Positions 56,856 through 64,000 of a stretch of DNA of 64,000 bases are shown piece after piece. The notes under the pieces were generated by a model. It was not told where the DNA came from and ran no database searches. It saw only the letters and a list, made by a program, of their open reading frames with translations. This DNA comes from Geobacter sp. SVR (GTDB lineage: Bacteria; Desulfobacterota; Desulfuromonadia; Geobacterales; Pseudopelobacteraceae), in the NCBI RefSeq assembly GCF_016865365.1, contig NZ_AP024469.1, forward strand, positions 4,308,501-4,372,500, in the 5' to 3' direction. The position numbers and the translations under genes were made by a program. Position 1 is the first letter of the stretch, and each line of letters begins with the position of its first letter.

Positions 56856-58268
56856 TCAGTTTCCGAGCGATTTGAGCCGGTTGCTGATGGTCTGGCGGGT
56901 TACTCCCAGCATGGAGGCTGCCACCGCCTGACTGCCTCCGGAAACCTTCATGGCCTCCGTGATCAGGTAATTTTCGATCTCACGGAAGGTTGGGAGGCGT
57001 CCGAAGATGTTGTAGATCCCATTGCCGTCAGCGGGGAGCACGACCGTCGAAGACCGTGCGGGAGCAGCGTTGGTAATGCCGGGGAAACTCTCCAGTGAGA
57101 GCATGCCGTCATTATGACGCGCCACCGCGTCGAAGACACGTGCATGCAGTTCCCGGACATTGCCGGGAAAAGCGTATCCAACCAGAGCCGAGATCAGTTC
57201 GGGCGACGGAGTGGGTTTGCGCTTGTTGAAATGTCTCGCCGCCACTTCTATGAAGGTCGCCAGCAACAGGGGGATGTCCTCCGGCCGCTCGCGGAGCGCG
57301 GGAATATGGATCTGGTGGGTGCACAGACGATAGTAAAGATCGCGCCGGAAGCGCCCTTCCTTGATGCGGGCCTCCAGGTCGATGTTGGTGGCCAGCACGA
57401 TTCTGGCGGTGCTGGTTTTGAGCGTATCGGCGCCGACCGGGTAATACTCCCGTTCCTGCAAAAGCCGCAACAGCTTGACCTGTGACAGTTCGTTCAGGTC
57501 GCCGATCTCGTCCAGAAACAGCGTTCCTCCCCCTGCCTTGCTGACCAGCCCGTCCCGGAACTGGTCCGCGCCGGTGAAGGCTCCCTTTTTGTGTCCGAAG
57601 AGCGTATCCGAGAACATGGCGTCATCCAGCCCGGCCACGTTGACACTGACGAACTCCCCCCGTACCCCGCTGATGCGGTGGATCGAGCGTGCAAAAAGTT
57701 CCTTGCCCACGCCGGTCTCACCGGTGATCAGGACCGGTTGCGGCGAGCTGGCAACCACCTCCGCATATTGAAAGATCGACCGCATCTTCCTGCTGGTGGT
57801 CTTGATCTCCGCAAATGCCTCGGCATGCTCCAGGCGGTCGTTCAGAAGATAGTTCTTGAGCGAGGAGACCTCATGCAGAAGGTCGTCGAAATTGAGCGCA
57901 TTTTTGACCGCAGTGACCAGACGGTCCGGTTCGACCGGTTTCACGAGATAATCTATGGCCCCCGATTTCATGCACCTGACAGCGGTTTCCACCTCGCTGG
58001 CAGCGGTTTCCACGATTACGGGGATATGGGGATAGTCCCTGTGAATCAACGGCAGCAGTTCGGCGCCATTGACATGAGGCATCATCAGATCGAGCACGAC
58101 CAGTGAAATGTCATGCTGTTCGAGGAAGGGGAGCGTGGCACGGCTGTCCGAAAGAGTCAGCACCATACCGATGCCGGCATTCAGGAGCAGCATCCTGTTG
58201 AGTTCCAGCGCATGCGGATCGTCATCGATCAACAGCACGGAAAATTGGCCGTCAGGTGACACCTGCAT
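56856..58268 (-). CDS. NtrC-family response regulator (sigma-54 activator)
   Basis: The 470-aa regulator has a receiver (DDD at ~15, acceptor Asp in LVVLDLMMPHVNG, Lys in LVKPVEPD) and an AAA+ domain with Walker A GETGVGKE, the loop KGAFTGAD and Walker B GTLFLDEIG. A Fis-type helix-turn-helix follows (GGSQAVAASMLGVTRQTISNRLKSLG). A GTG at 58274 is possible; the ATG at 58268 has better AGGA spacing. It is downstream of a receiver protein and a histidine kinase on the same strand, probably one system. Its target promoters are unknown; the window's sigma-54 promoters are candidates. Confidence 0.93.
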   Translation of the reverse strand: MQVSPDGQFSVLLIDDDPHALELNRMLLLNAGIGMVLTLSDSRATLPFLEQHDISLVVLDLMMPHVNGAELLPLIHRDYPHIPVIVETAASEVETAVRCMKSGAIDYLVKPVEPDRLVTAVKNALNFDDLLHEVSSLKNYLLNDRLEHAEAFAEIKTTSRKMRSIFQYAEVVASSPQPVLITGETGVGKELFARSIHRISGVRGEFVSVNVAGLDDAMFSDTLFGHKKGAFTGADQFRDGLVSKAGGGTLFLDEIGDLNELSQVKLLRLLQEREYYPVGADTLKTSTARIVLATNIDLEARIKEGRFRRDLYYRLCTHQIHIPALRERPEDIPLLLATFIEVAARHFNKRKPTPSPELISALVGYAFPGNVRELHARVFDAVARHNDGMLSLESFPGITNAAPARSSTVVLPADGNGIYNIFGRLPTFREIENYLITEAMKVSGGSQAVAASMLGVTRQTISNRLKSLGN

Positions 58269-58355
58269 CAACACATCCTTGTCGTCGGCCGGCAGTACCG
58301 CCGTGACGCCGGAAAAATTTCAACTGTTAGTAGTGTACTGTCGTTCGGGATTATT

Positions 58356-58727
58356 TCAAGCAGCGGCAATCTCACGCAGCATGCCGATCAGCCCTGTCAC
58401 CTCGACCGGCTTGGTGATATGTCGAGTCAGCCCGACATCCTTGAGCTGTTCCGCAAGCCAGGCATCATCATGGGCGCTCATGAAGATGACGGAGGTCTCG
58501 GGCTGCTGGGCACGGATATCCCGCACCATCTCACCGCCATCCATCACCGGCATGGAAAAATCGGTAACCACTACGTCGGGCTGATGGCGACGGTACATTT
58601 CCAGCCCCTCCTGGCCGTCATGGGCCAGGTGCAGCTCCCTGACGTACAACCGCATCAGGTTTGCCATAATGGTACACGCCTGCAGATCATCGTCCACATA
58701 CAACACCGAAATATCAAGCCTGTTCAC
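58356..58727 (-). CDS. Single-domain response regulator
   Basis: The 123-aa protein is a receiver domain alone. DDD is at 12-14, the acceptor Asp in VVVTDFSMPVMDGG, and the lysine in ITKPVEVTG. No output domain is present, so it could act as a phosphate carrier between the adjacent kinase and the NtrC-type regulator or bind a partner. The start is a GTG at 58727 with GAGGGG upstream. It lies 62 bp after the kinase stop and 87 bp before the NtrC gene. Confidence 0.88.
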   Translation of the reverse strand: MNRLDISVLYVDDDLQACTIMANLMRLYVRELHLAHDGQEGLEMYRRHQPDVVVTDFSMPVMDGGEMVRDIRAQQPETSVIFMSAHDDAWLAEQLKDVGLTRHITKPVEVTGLIGMLREIAAA

Positions 58728-58789
58728 TTCACCAACCCCTCACAGAAATAAAAATTCGTCAAGTACATCATGAGTTGTTCTTATCGGTT

Positions 58790-59659
58790 TCATCGGTACG
58801 GCAGTCTGATTACAGCGGTGCTCCCCTGCCCGGGTTCGGACGACAGCGTCAGGGTCCCGCTGTTCCTTTGAATGATGAGACGGGAGACGAACAGGCCCAG
58901 ACCGGCACGGCCATTTTCCCGGTTGATGCTATAAAAGGGTTCGAAGACCCGGCCCAAGTGATACGGTGCAATCCCGCACCCCTGGTCCTCCACCCTGATC
59001 GCTATGTGCCCGGACGCTTCATCCCTGAAAGAGCTGACCATCACCATCCGCTCCCTGGCCGGCAGGGATTGCAGGGCATTGCAGACCAGGTTCGTGACGA
59101 CCTGGTGCAACAATCGACAATCAATGGCGAGCAGGGACAGGTTCTCGGACAACTCCAGCCTGAACTGCCGGGTATGCCGGGCAATTGTGCCTTTGAGCGC
59201 TTCTGCCACCGCCTTGATGACAGCATTCGGATCGCATCCGCCGGAATCCTTGACCACAGCGGCGGCATCGGACTTCAACTGGGTGGTGATACGACTGATA
59301 CGGCCGACATCTTCCGCAATCATCGCAATGATTTTCGGCATGCTGTCGAGGATACCTGCCAGCGGTACACCGGCACAACAGGCATCCGGGTGCTGTCCCT
59401 GATACTCCGACAGGAGCGGAGCGAGCCCCTTCCAGTAATCACCCAGCAGACGGGATGCGAGCAGAATATTATTGTTGGGATTATTGATTTCGTGGATGCA
59501 TCCGGAGAGCATGGCGCTGATCAGCCCCTGGCGATTGCAGCATATCAGCCCATCGCCGGCTCCTTCGGTCTCCAGATCCCATGAGCTGGCATCTTCACAC
59601 CCCATTTCACTACCTGCAATACCAGGTACCGGACCGTTCGAACCCCAGGCTTCTCCCAT
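58790..59659 (-). CDS. Sensor histidine kinase
   Basis: This soluble kinase is 289 aa. The dimerisation/phosphoacceptor motif is CIHEINNPNNNILL, a variant common in kinases of NtrB-like partners of sigma-54 activators. ATP-binding boxes are NLVCNALQSL, VEDQGCGIAP and GRAGLGLFVSRLI. No sensor domain is recognised before the His box, only ~50 residues. The start at 59659 has GGAGGAGGAGG upstream. It heads a kinase-receiver-NtrC gene set. The signal is unknown. Confidence 0.9.
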   Translation of the reverse strand: MGEAWGSNGPVPGIAGSEMGCEDASSWDLETEGAGDGLICCNRQGLISAMLSGCIHEINNPNNNILLASRLLGDYWKGLAPLLSEYQGQHPDACCAGVPLAGILDSMPKIIAMIAEDVGRISRITTQLKSDAAAVVKDSGGCDPNAVIKAVAEALKGTIARHTRQFRLELSENLSLLAIDCRLLHQVVTNLVCNALQSLPARERMVMVSSFRDEASGHIAIRVEDQGCGIAPYHLGRVFEPFYSINRENGRAGLGLFVSRLIIQRNSGTLTLSSEPGQGSTAVIRLPYR

Positions 59660-59735
59660 GGACTGCCTCCTCCTCCGGATACTGGGAAGATGCGGCCTTC
59701 CCATCACAGACTCGGCGTTGTTTAATAATCTACTA

Positions 59736-59763
59736 ACTATATCGCAGTCTGACTGCTTTGCAA
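59736..59763 (-). promoter_or_regulatory. Sigma-70-like promoter of the kinase operon
   Basis: TTGCAA and TATAGT are 16 bases apart on the minus strand, 77 bp before the kinase start. Confidence 0.5.
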
Positions 59764-59827
59764 GGAGCGGCGATAAAAAAGTCGAGCCGATCCTTGTCCG
59801 GAAACAGATGGGCCTATCAAGACGGCA

Positions 59828-61174
59828 TCAGTAGATGACATTGTGCAGATCGCGCCGCCGGTAGCGCCAGGCAAAGGCTGCAGCACGAGCATACCAGTCC
59901 ACCAGGAAGACTCCCCACACGACATACAGGGATAGATGCAGCCAGCCGGCTGCCACCCACGCGAGGGCGACCCGGATACCCCACATGGCTGCCAGTGTGA
60001 CAATGAAGACATAGAAGGTATCGCCGGTGCCCCGCAGGCTACCGGCATAGACAAAGGAGACCGCCAGCGGTATCTGCGCAAAGGCCACCAGCCGCAGAAA
60101 CACGCTCCCTTTCTCGATCACGGCAGGGTCATGGGTAAAGAGCGAGATCAGGAAGTGCGGTCCGCAGAGGAACACCAGTGCCATGATCGACATGACCACT
60201 ACGGCAAGACGCAGGGCTTCAGCATGGCTGATGCGGGCCCGCCTGATCTTGCCTGCCCCGAGCGACTGCCCCATCAGGGTTGCGGCGGCGATGCCCATGC
60301 CGGCGCCCGGCATGAATGAAAGTGACTCGATGGAAAGTCCGATCTGATGCGCTGCGTAGGCGCTCGTGCCATAGCCGATAATGAAACTTGAGTAGAATAT
60401 TTGCCCGCTCTGCTGGGCGATTCGCTCCAAGGCCACGGGCCAGCCAATGCGCCAGATCCTGGCGAATTGCTGAACGTCGGGGGAGCCAAGCACCAGGTAG
60501 CTTTTACGAAACGCCTGGATCAGCAGGTAGCTGCAGCCGACAAACTCCGAGCTGTTGATAGCGATAGCCGCCCCTTTGACCCCCATGGCCGGAATCCCTA
60601 ATGCACCGTATATCAGGGGCCAGGCCATGGCTACGTGCAGAATGTTGACCAGGATGATGGCCTCCATCGGGGTGCGGGTGTCACCGGCACCATGCATGAT
60701 GGCAGAAAGGATATTGAGTCCGGTTGTCCAGATCAGCCACAAAAACACCAGGCGGATGTAATCGGAGGCAAAGGCCTGAACATCAGGCGCAGCCCCCATC
60801 AAACGGGCGATGTCGCCTCCCCATACCGCTCCTCCAGCCGAGCAGGCCGCGGTCATCGCCAAGCAGGCCAGGCATGCGACAAACGCAGCGCGGCGGGCTT
60901 CCTCTTGCTTTCCGGCACCCCGCAGATGGGCGATTACCACCGTTGTACCGGTGGAGAGCCCCCAGAAAATCGTCATGGTGACGAACATCAGCAGCTGTCC
61001 GAGCCCCGTGGCTGCGATGGCCGCTGCTCCCAGACCGCCGGTGAGGAATATGTCGACGATCGAAACCAGGCGCTGGAACAGGGAAGAAAGCAACACCGGC
61101 AGAGAGAGGAGCAAAACGTCGCGCCGGATCGAAACCGGCTTGCGACGGCGATTTTTGGAGAAGGGAAACGGCAT
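59828..61174 (-). CDS. MATE family multidrug/cation efflux transporter
   Basis: The 448-aa inner-membrane protein has about twelve hydrophobic segments. Characteristic pieces are LPVLLSSLFQRLVSIVDIFLTGGLGAAAIAATGLG (start of the first repeat, described here in two parts: LPVLLSSLFQRL and VDIFLTGGLGAAAIAATG), GAGDTRTPM, and in the second half GMGIAAATLMGQSLGAGK. It exports cations or drugs in exchange for H+ or Na+. The start at 61174 (MPFPFSKNRRRK) is preferred. It lies between the kinase cluster and the flagellar genes without an obvious link to either. Confidence 0.9.
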   Translation of the reverse strand: MPFPFSKNRRRKPVSIRRDVLLLSLPVLLSSLFQRLVSIVDIFLTGGLGAAAIAATGLGQLLMFVTMTIFWGLSTGTTVVIAHLRGAGKQEEARRAAFVACLACLAMTAACSAGGAVWGGDIARLMGAAPDVQAFASDYIRLVFLWLIWTTGLNILSAIMHGAGDTRTPMEAIILVNILHVAMAWPLIYGALGIPAMGVKGAAIAINSSEFVGCSYLLIQAFRKSYLVLGSPDVQQFARIWRIGWPVALERIAQQSGQIFYSSFIIGYGTSAYAAHQIGLSIESLSFMPGAGMGIAAATLMGQSLGAGKIRRARISHAEALRLAVVVMSIMALVFLCGPHFLISLFTHDPAVIEKGSVFLRLVAFAQIPLAVSFVYAGSLRGTGDTFYVFIVTLAAMWGIRVALAWVAAGWLHLSLYVVWGVFLVDWYARAAAFAWRYRRRDLHNVIY

Positions 61175-61268
61175 GGGCTTGTATAAAGACAGAGGAAAGA
61201 AGTACGGGTGAGACTGGGACAGAGCGAAACCGTGCACCGGCCTCGCTCTGTGTAAAAGCAGGAATTTG

Positions 61269-62174
61269 CTAACTCAGATAATCAAGCAGCGAAAGCTGGG
61301 AAAGCTTCGCCGTAGCCGACAGGGAAGCATTGAATGCTGTCTGCTGCTGGCTCAGTTCAACGGCCAGTTTGGCGTAGTCCACATTCTGAGTGTTGCTGTA
61401 TATGGTGCTCAGAGTGTTTTTGTTGTTCTCATTCAGCGTGGACATGCTGTCGAGCCGCTGTACACGCGCAGCCACGTCAGTCTGAGCGTTGGTAACCTGC
61501 TGGGCACCGGCCTCCAGGGCCTTGGCCCCCGCCTGAATGGCGTCCACATCATTGCTGCCGATGGCAGCGATCAGATCGTCGAAGGCCTTGAGAATATTGG
61601 TGCTGCCATAGGGTTTCGAGGTTGCCGAGTCGGCAGTGAGGAGCTGATTTCCCGGAATGTTCATCTGCTGGATGCTGGAGGGAGCAATTTCTATTTTAAG
61701 AGCAGTCTCGTCACCCGAATAATAGGGCGCTGTGGAATTGAAAGGCGCTGTGGTACTTACGGCGCCGCCAAAGATATACTGACCGTTTATCTCCGTGTTG
61801 CCCATGTCGATCAGTTGCTGCTTCAGTGTCTTCAGCTGATCGATGGCTGTCTGGCGCGTAGTCTCGTCGCTTGTACCATTCGCTACATTGGAGACCTGCT
61901 TCTGGGCCAATTGTATGGTGCTGGACATGCCGTTCAGGGCCGTGCTGGTGACCTGCTGCCAGATGTTGGACTTCGTTATGTTGCTTTGGTACTGGTCACC
62001 CGCTTTGACTTTGTCACCAATGTCCAAGAGCAGTGCGGTATTGACCGGATCGTCACTGGGGCGGTTGATGTTGTATCCGGTGCCTATCAGTTCATTGAGC
62101 TTGTCCAGCTTGGCCCTACCCTGCTGGATGTTGTACAGCGAATTCTGCGAGGTTATGTTGGCAGTGATGCGCAT
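61269..62174 (-). CDS. flgL: Flagellar hook-filament junction protein FlgL (HAP3)
   Basis: The 301-aa hook-associated protein begins MRITANITSQNSLYNIQQG and has the flagellin-like N- and C-terminal coiled-coil regions (ending VDYAKLAVELSQQQTAFNASL...). It joins the hook-associated FlgK layer to the filament. The gene follows flgK by 14 bp. The variable middle (~100-220) contains the YIFGG segment common in FlgL. Confidence 0.95.
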   Translation of the reverse strand: MRITANITSQNSLYNIQQGRAKLDKLNELIGTGYNINRPSDDPVNTALLLDIGDKVKAGDQYQSNITKSNIWQQVTSTALNGMSSTIQLAQKQVSNVANGTSDETTRQTAIDQLKTLKQQLIDMGNTEINGQYIFGGAVSTTAPFNSTAPYYSGDETALKIEIAPSSIQQMNIPGNQLLTADSATSKPYGSTNILKAFDDLIAAIGSNDVDAIQAGAKALEAGAQQVTNAQTDVAARVQRLDSMSTLNENNKNTLSTIYSNTQNVDYAKLAVELSQQQTAFNASLSATAKLSQLSLLDYLS

Positions 62175-62188
62175 GGTGTCCTCTCCTG

Positions 62189-63574
62189 TTACCGTATCAT
62201 GGCAATGACCGTGTCCATCATCTCGGTCGCGGTGGTGATCAGCTTGGCCGAAGCCTGATAGGAACGCTGATATTTGACCAGATTGGTCAACTCCTCGTCC
62301 AACGAAACGCCGGAGTTTGATTCGCGCAACGTCATCAGTTGATTTGTGAAGGTGGTGTCCTGCGCTACGGTATTCTTGCTCGACTGTACGTCAAGCCCAA
62401 TTTGGCTGACCAGTCCATTGAAATAGCTACCGAACGTGGCAGTGCTTCCGGACATGATGTTCTTGTTCTGCAACTGTGCCAGGGCAAGGGCATTGCTGTT
62501 GTCGCCCGGCAGGGTGGCGCTGCCCGATGCCGCGATCTTGTCGACACCGGTGATGTCGGCAGTGTTCAGTGTAATGGTTGCGGCTGTAGTGCCGGTAAAG
62601 AAATCCTTTCCTGCATCGCCGTTCAGATCGTATCCGCTGTTGTGAGCTGCATTGACCTGTGTGGCGATTGCGTTTGCCAGCGCATCAACCTTGGCTTGAT
62701 AGCCGGGAATAATCGTATCGCGCAACGTCAGGGTCGCCCCCAACTGTCCGGTTGTCGGCGAAACCAGCGTAGCCGCTCCTCCCGGAGGGGTCACATTCAC
62801 ATCGTAAAGTCCCGTACTCGAATTGGTCGTCAATGAAAACGACCCGGCGGTGCCTCCCGTTACCAGCGCTGCGCCACCGTCCTTATAGTTTATATCGGTG
62901 GTTCCGTCGCTGTTTTCCGTATAGGTGATGCCGATCTGCTGCGACAGGTCCCGTATCAACTGATCCCGCTGATCGCGCATCTCATTGGCATTACCGCTCA
63001 CCAGTTCGGTGGTCTTTATCTGTTGATTGAGCTGGGCGATGTTCTTAAGAGTAGCGTTGATGCTGTCCGTCAACGGAACCAGCGAGTCGTTCTGGGTGGT
63101 AACGGCATTCGCCAGGGTCGTGTTGACCGCGTGGAAGTTGTCGGTCAGGATTTGAGCTCGGCTCATCACGTTCGTGCGCTCGGCGGATCCGGTAGGATTG
63201 AGGGTCAGGTCCTGCCAGGCCGAGAAAAAATTGGTAATAGCCGCACCCAATCCGTCATTGGTGACTTCATTGAAAGTCGGCTCGATTTGCTGCAAGACAT
63301 TCGATTTTGTCGTATCGTAACCAAGGGTGGTCTGGGCATTGACGAGCTGTTGCTGCAGGAGTCCGTCGTAATAGCGTTCCACCGTGGAAATTTTTACCCC
63401 CGTGCCCAAGGGAAAACCATTGGACGTAGTGGGGGGAGCGTTCTCCAGAATCACCCGCTGGCGGGAATAACCGGGCGTATTGACATTGGCGATGTTCTCG
63501 CCGGTCACCTCGGTGGCGATTTGATAGATTTTGAGACCGTTCTTGCCGATCTCCATGGCTGCACTAAGTCCCAT
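62189..63574 (-). CDS. flgK: Flagellar hook-associated protein FlgK (HAP1)
   Basis: The 461-aa protein has the FlgK N-terminal signature TEVTGENIANVNTPGYSRQR (~22-41). The C-terminal region is VSLDEELTNLVKYQRSYQA followed by ASAKLITTATEMMDTVIAMI. It caps the hook and carries the first junction to FlgL. The gene starts directly after the flgN stop (TGA-ATG, no gap) with GGGAGG upstream, so flgN, flgK and flgL form one operon. Confidence 0.97.
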   Translation of the reverse strand: MGLSAAMEIGKNGLKIYQIATEVTGENIANVNTPGYSRQRVILENAPPTTSNGFPLGTGVKISTVERYYDGLLQQQLVNAQTTLGYDTTKSNVLQQIEPTFNEVTNDGLGAAITNFFSAWQDLTLNPTGSAERTNVMSRAQILTDNFHAVNTTLANAVTTQNDSLVPLTDSINATLKNIAQLNQQIKTTELVSGNANEMRDQRDQLIRDLSQQIGITYTENSDGTTDINYKDGGAALVTGGTAGSFSLTTNSSTGLYDVNVTPPGGAATLVSPTTGQLGATLTLRDTIIPGYQAKVDALANAIATQVNAAHNSGYDLNGDAGKDFFTGTTAATITLNTADITGVDKIAASGSATLPGDNSNALALAQLQNKNIMSGSTATFGSYFNGLVSQIGLDVQSSKNTVAQDTTFTNQLMTLRESNSGVSLDEELTNLVKYQRSYQASAKLITTATEMMDTVIAMIR

Positions 63575-64000
63575 TCAGGCCTCCCTGTTGATCATCACCG
63601 ACCCGGTCGGCCGCTGCTGATAGCCGCCGGAAGCGCCGTAGATATTTGATTGATTGATCACGCGGGACAGAAGGTCCAGCGAATTTTTTACCGATGCTGC
63701 AAAACGCTCCGCGATTTCTCCGTTCATTGCCAAACGTTGCCTGATCCGTTCTGCCACCTGGTTCAGATCACGGTGCAGTCGCGGGATATCCTGGTTGCTC
63801 TTGACTGCTGCTGCAACCGCTCCCAACGTGGCGGTGGCGGATAGCCCTTCCCGGGCCGCAGCACTGCTGATTGCCTGGCGCAGTGAGACAGCGTGCTCTT
63901 TTATGCGCTGAGACAGTTCTTCCTTCAGGTCGTTTATCTCTGCCATGGCGTCCAGTTTCATATCGGCAAGCTCACGGCTTTCCCGCTCCAACAGCTCATG
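63575..64000 (-). CDS. flgN: Flagellar export chaperone FlgN-like protein (5' end outside window)
   Basis: The frame is open to the right edge of the window, so the start codon lies beyond 64000. The visible ~141 residues begin HELLERESRELADMKLD, are helical and charged, and then show the loop typical of FlgN (LKEELSQRIKEHAVSLRQ). FlgN delivers FlgK and FlgL to the export gate. The assignment rests on the helical pattern and on position directly before flgK. An internal TTG start at 63991 is not needed. Confidence 0.75.
   Translation of the reverse strand, partial: HELLERESRELADMKLDAMAEINDLKEELSQRIKEHAVSLRQAISSAAAREGLSATATLGAVAAAVKSNQDIPRLHRDLNQVAERIRQRLAMNGEIAERFAASVKNSLDLLSRVINQSNIYGASGGYQQRPTGSVMINREA

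Overview
The window looks like part of a nitrogen-fixing, flagellated, anaerobic member of the Geobacter group (Desulfuromonadota). The grounds are the nif genes read from sigma-54 promoters through terminator-containing leaders, an ANTAR response regulator of the Geobacter GnfR type, a selenocysteine rhodanese, an ETF/iron-sulfur oxidoreductase module, several sigma-54 activators, and secreted proteins with Geobacter-style dockerin ends. The species assignment is inference from gene content; no 16S gene is present.

Layout. 1-1.1 kb: start of nifD and all of nifH on the minus strand. 1.6-22.1 kb: a minus-strand envelope region. It has two dockerin-ended secreted proteins (601 and 2642 aa), each followed by a lipoprotein with a cohesin-like C-terminus, plus a fibronectin-III lipoprotein, a TonB-dependent receptor with its periplasmic binding protein, a small membrane protein and tonB. 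22.5-26.4 kb: a four-subunit NiFe hydrogenase operon (beta-gamma-delta-alpha, group 3b type). 26.5-26.85 kb: a rhodanese gene with an in-frame UGA. 27-36.9 kb: a nitrogen-fixation island with nifV, a PAS histidine kinase, a CheD-like deamidase, an acetyltransferase overlapping nifB, nifB, draG, the ANTAR regulator and a hybrid kinase. 36.9-43.1 kb: an FeS membrane oxidoreductase, etfA and etfB, then gdhA. 43.4-54.4 kb: 3-hydroxybutyrate dehydrogenase, thiolase, a 3-oxoacid CoA-transferase pair, a complete Liv-type ABC transporter, a universal stress protein and a PAS/sigma-54 activator. 54.6-64 kb: a UvrD/PcrA helicase, a kinase/receiver/NtrC cluster, a MATE transporter, and flgL, flgK and a partial flgN.

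How it fits together. Sigma-54 promoters with exact GG-N10-GC spacing lie before nifH, nifV, nifB, tonB, draG, the ANTAR regulator, gdhA and the universal stress gene. The transcripts of nifH, nifV, nifB and tonB all begin with a short leader. Each leader has a hairpin with a six-base loop (A at position 1, G at position 4) whose 3' arm is also the 5' arm of an intrinsic terminator. This matches ANTAR-controlled antitermination, as described for nitrogen fixation in Geobacter sulfurreducens. Its extension to tonB is the unexpected part and suggests a TonB-powered uptake route, perhaps for a metal, tied to nitrogen fixation. DraG and the conserved NifH arginine add post-translational control, and gdhA is the ammonium-assimilation target known to be repressed in the Geobacter system.

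The other systems worth attention are the paired dockerin/cohesin-like surface proteins, the selenocysteine rhodanese, and a structured ~120-bp repeat placed directly after two stop codons.
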